From the NCBI GenBank assembly GCA_009691845.1, contig SIAJ01000061.1, positions 1-34,934 of the forward strand: 34,934 bases of DNA, given 5' to 3'. The DNA is from Gemmataceae bacterium (lineage in GTDB: Bacteria > Planctomycetota > Planctomycetia > Gemmatales > Gemmataceae). Positions 33,542 to 34,934 of the stretch are shown here, piece by piece. Each line of letters opens with the position of its first letter. Within the stretch, counting starts at the first letter, position 1. Under the pieces are notes generated by a model. That model did no database searches. It saw only the letters and a list, made by a program, of their open reading frames with translations, and was not told the DNA's origin. The translations under genes and the position numbers were made by a program.

Positions 33542-34069
33542 TTACTTCAGCTCTTTCACGAAATCCAACACTTCCTTCGGATGGTCGACAACTTTCGTGA
33601 CCGTGAAAATCTTGGCCACTTTCCCATCCTTGCCGATCACCCAGGTGGCACGCCCTTTGACGCCGAGCGCGCCCATGAGCTTCTTCTCCGTGTCGGCAAG
33701 AAGCGGGTACGAGAGCTTCTCTTTCTCGGTGAACTCGGTTTGCTTTTCCAAGGTATCCGAACTGAAGCCGATCACGACCGTGTCGGCGGCGGCGAATTGA
33801 TCCAGGATGTCCCGGAAGCCGCAAGATTCGATGGTTCAGCCCTTGGTCAAGGCTTTGGGGAAGTAGAACAACACAACTTTTTTCTTGCCTTTGAAATCGG
33901 CCAGGCTCAGTGTGTCCTCTTTCGAATCGGGCAGCACCTTCTTGATTTGGGTGGCCTTGACGCGGACGTCGGGTGCCATGTCTCCCTCCTTGGGGGGATC
34001 GGCCAGAGCCGAGCTCATACCGAGCAGGCTCAGGATGACGACGGCAGCGAGCCGTCTGGAAAGTCGCAT
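33542..34069 (-). CDS. Exported selenocysteine-containing peroxiredoxin (PrxQ/BCP type)
   Basis: The frame from ATG 34069 (GGAG 7 nt upstream) runs 175 residues if one in-frame TGA (33838-33836, codon 78) is read as selenocysteine, U. Residues 1-23 are a signal peptide. The thioredoxin-fold domain follows: KKKVVLFYFPKALTKG, then U-TIESCGFRD, IGFSSDTLEKQTEF, KLSYPLLADTEKKLMGALGV and RATWVIGKDGKVAKIF. In PrxQ/BCP proteins the residue at that TGA is the peroxidatic Cys of the (G)CTxExC motif, and the resolving Cys lies four residues later, here Cys 83. The sequence on both sides is intact and full-length. The protein should reduce peroxides outside the cytoplasm. If the TGA were a true stop, it would be a pseudogene or sequencing error; both seem less likely. 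Confidence 0.88.
33793..33830 (-). promoter_or_regulatory. Candidate bacterial SECIS hairpin for the UGA codon
   Basis: Starting 24 nt after the UGA, a loop GACAUC (33806-33811) is closed by UCCGG (33812-33816) and CUGGA (33801-33805), five pairs including one G-U. Outer bases CGAAU (33826-33830) and AUUCG (33793-33797) can also pair. Bacterial SECIS elements have an apical loop about 16-37 nt after UGA with a G among its first bases; this fits. Drawn by eye. Confidence 0.55.
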
Positions 34070-34184
34070 CGGAAACTCCGAATGGATCGGGCCACGGCCC
34101 CGCGTCGCGGCCCGGTTGGCGGGAATGGTGCGGGGGCGATGGCATTGTCACGCTCGGTTCCCTTGGAGACAAGGGGGTATCCAA

Positions 34185-34240
34185 AGTAGTAGGCCATCCG
34201 TGTGCCGTCGCTGAACGGCACACGGAGTGTGCCTACTACT
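34185..34240. repeat. Palindromic repeat A, copy 6 plus half copy
   Basis: A half copy (AGTAGTAGGC, then CCGTGTGCCG) is followed by GGCACAC (34217-34223), GGA, GTGTGCC (34227-34233), TACTACT. It sits between the peroxiredoxin promoter region and the remnant frame upstream. Confidence 0.8.
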
Positions 34241-34517
34241 ATTGCTGCTTCCGCAGTCGCACCTCGTGAGCCTTCAAGTGGCTACCACCGCCCACAATCT
34301 TCGTTGGCGATGTCACGAACTCGCCGGACTCGTTCCTTCGCTTTTCATTCTGAACCACCTTGGGTTGCAGGGCAGGCGAATATTTCGCCGTACGTGGTTC
34401 GTTATCAAACACGTTGGTGGCGAACCGCGTTACTGTACATCGGGGCTTGGGGAATGTGCAAGGTAGGTAGGTGAGAATGACGTGCCAAACGTAATCAAGG
34501 CCGAATCGCCAGCGAGG
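34239..34517 (-). pseudogene. Possible 3' remnant of a gene, no start seen
   Basis: A minus-strand frame of 92 codons, open from just after a TAG at 34520, has no ATG. Its last part reads like real protein (RFATNVFDNEPRTAKYSP, then NESGEFVTSPTKIVGGGSH and LKAHEVRLRKQQ) and ends in a TAG supplied by repeat A. No family is recognised. A chance open frame remains possible. Confidence 0.25.
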
Positions 34518-34636
34518 CTACTCTTGTGCATTGAACACGTAGCCGTGCTGGCGTTTTTCGAAGTTGCACTATCGTAAGCATGATCCTGAAACTTCATTCC
34601 GGGGAACCGAAAAACGATTCGCTAAGCCATCGGGTA

Positions 34637-34696
34637 TTTACGCTGAAAGCGTTTCACAACACAGACCACGGTCGACGCGAAGCGGCGCACCCTGGG
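34637..34696. repeat. Dispersed repeat C, copy 2 (inverted)
   Basis: The reverse complement of this segment begins CCCAGGGTGCGCCGC and ends GAAACGCTTTCAGCGTAAA, matching 14350-14411 at both ends, with a more divergent middle. Just after it, CCAAAG (34699-34704) pairs with CTTTGG (34712-34717). Confidence 0.7.
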
Positions 34697-34724
34697 AACC
34701 AAAGCTCTAAACTTTGGCTCCTAC

Positions 34725-34779
34725 CGCGAAGCGGTTGCACAATCGGGCCTCTGCACGAGCGTTGTGTAACCGCTTCGCG
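34725..34779. repeat. 18-bp inverted repeat next to the IS end
   Basis: CGCGAAGCGGTTGCACAA (34725-34742) and TTGTGTAACCGCTTCGCG (34762-34779) match at 17 of 18 pairs with a 19-nt loop. It ends 9 bp before the proposed IS left end. Confidence 0.7.
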
Positions 34780-34788
34780 TTCAACCTA

Positions 34789-34934
34789 GTGCCCTGTCCA
34801 GACTAAATTTTGGGGTTGTTTGAACCGCCGTTTTTGTGGAATCTCCGCGTCAACAAGGAGGTTCCCATGAACAAGAAGTATATCGTGCGTCTCACGGACG
34901 AGGAACGGACGGTTTGCGAAGCGACCGTCAAGAA
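34789..34934 (+). mobile_element. Left end of an IS630-type insertion sequence (partial)
   Basis: A TA dinucleotide (34787-34788), the usual IS630/Tc1 target, precedes GTGCCCTGTCCAGAC, the proposed terminal sequence. The transposase start lies 78 bp further in. The right end is outside the window, so the exact border is inferred from the transposase family and the TA. Confidence 0.55.
34867..34934 (+). CDS. IS630 family transposase, N-terminal fragment
   Basis: Only 22 codons are inside the window. They start at ATG 34867 behind a near-perfect Shine-Dalgarno AAGGAGG (34855-34861). MNKKYIVRLTDEERTVCEAT is the N-terminal pattern of a group of IS630-type transposases common in planctomycetes, whose helix-turn-helix region would follow directly. 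The family call rests on this short stretch and on the TA-flanked end upstream. The rest of the gene, including the DDE catalytic part, is beyond the window edge. Confidence 0.6.
   Translation, partial: MNKKYIVRLTDEERTVCEATVK

Noticed and set aside
33542..33775. Separate 77-residue thioredoxin-fold protein
   Set aside because: It is the C-terminal part of the peroxiredoxin; on its own it lacks the active site. The TGA readthrough model explains both halves.
33836..34069. Peroxiredoxin as a frameshifted pseudogene
   Set aside because: Both halves are in the same frame with no indel, and the only stop is at the catalytic residue, so decay is less likely than selenocysteine.

Overview
The window looks like a chromosomal segment of a planctomycete, most likely of the Gemmataceae. 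The case rests on gene families: a DUF1501 protein, a PVC-type membrane-bound dehydrogenase/HEAT/cytochrome c protein, a planctomycete cytochrome C plus WD40 protein, a TIGR03067-type small secreted protein, many exported proteins, and GC-rich genes separated by AT-richer intergenic DNA full of palindromic repeats. No rRNA, tRNA or CRISPR array was recognised.

Layout. 1-6500 (minus strand): acetylxylan-esterase-like hydrolase (cut by the window edge), ceramidase-like hydrolase, a small unknown gene, a repeat-rich gap, a lipoprotein parvulin foldase, a coiled-coil lipoprotein, and an ECF sigma factor translationally coupled to a one-helix membrane protein (candidate anti-sigma). 6776-10353 (plus): a coupled ABC-2 type ATPase and permease, then a secreted prenyltransferase/squalene-cyclase-fold protein. 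10444-15208 (mixed strands): MsrA, a bestrophin, a NhaD/ArsB-type antiporter, an orphan ParB-like domain protein and an unknown four-helix membrane protein. 15339-22873 (minus): DUF1501 protein, a very long dehydrogenase-HEAT-cytochrome c-ThuA fusion, and a cytochrome-WD40 protein, all exported and typical of planctomycetes. 23056-26806: FabH, a tiny Gly/Tyr-rich lipoprotein behind a good sigma-70-like promoter, an LptF/LptG-type permease and an FHA protein. 27312-30684 (plus): a cytoplasmic WD40 protein, a secreted glycerophosphodiesterase and a TIGR03067 protein. 30724-34069 (minus): an AddA/UvrD-like helicase without a nuclease domain and an exported peroxiredoxin. The window ends in a gene remnant, repeats and the left end of an IS630-type element.

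The most important observation is the peroxiredoxin at 33542-34069. Its reading frame has one in-frame TGA exactly where PrxQ/BCP peroxiredoxins carry the peroxidatic cysteine. The resolving Cys follows four residues later, and a hairpin with a G-starting loop lies 24 nt downstream. This is best read as a selenocysteine-containing peroxiredoxin, not as two short genes or a pseudogene.

The second theme is dispersed palindromic repeats. One family (arm GTAGTCGGCACAC, 3-nt spacer, inverted arm) occurs at about eight intergenic places and often abuts or supplies the stop codon of a gene. At least two further families (a double-hairpin GTAGCCGC...GCGGCTAC unit and a roughly 60-bp element at 14350 and 34637) are also present. 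They may act as gene-end hairpins, but that is inference.
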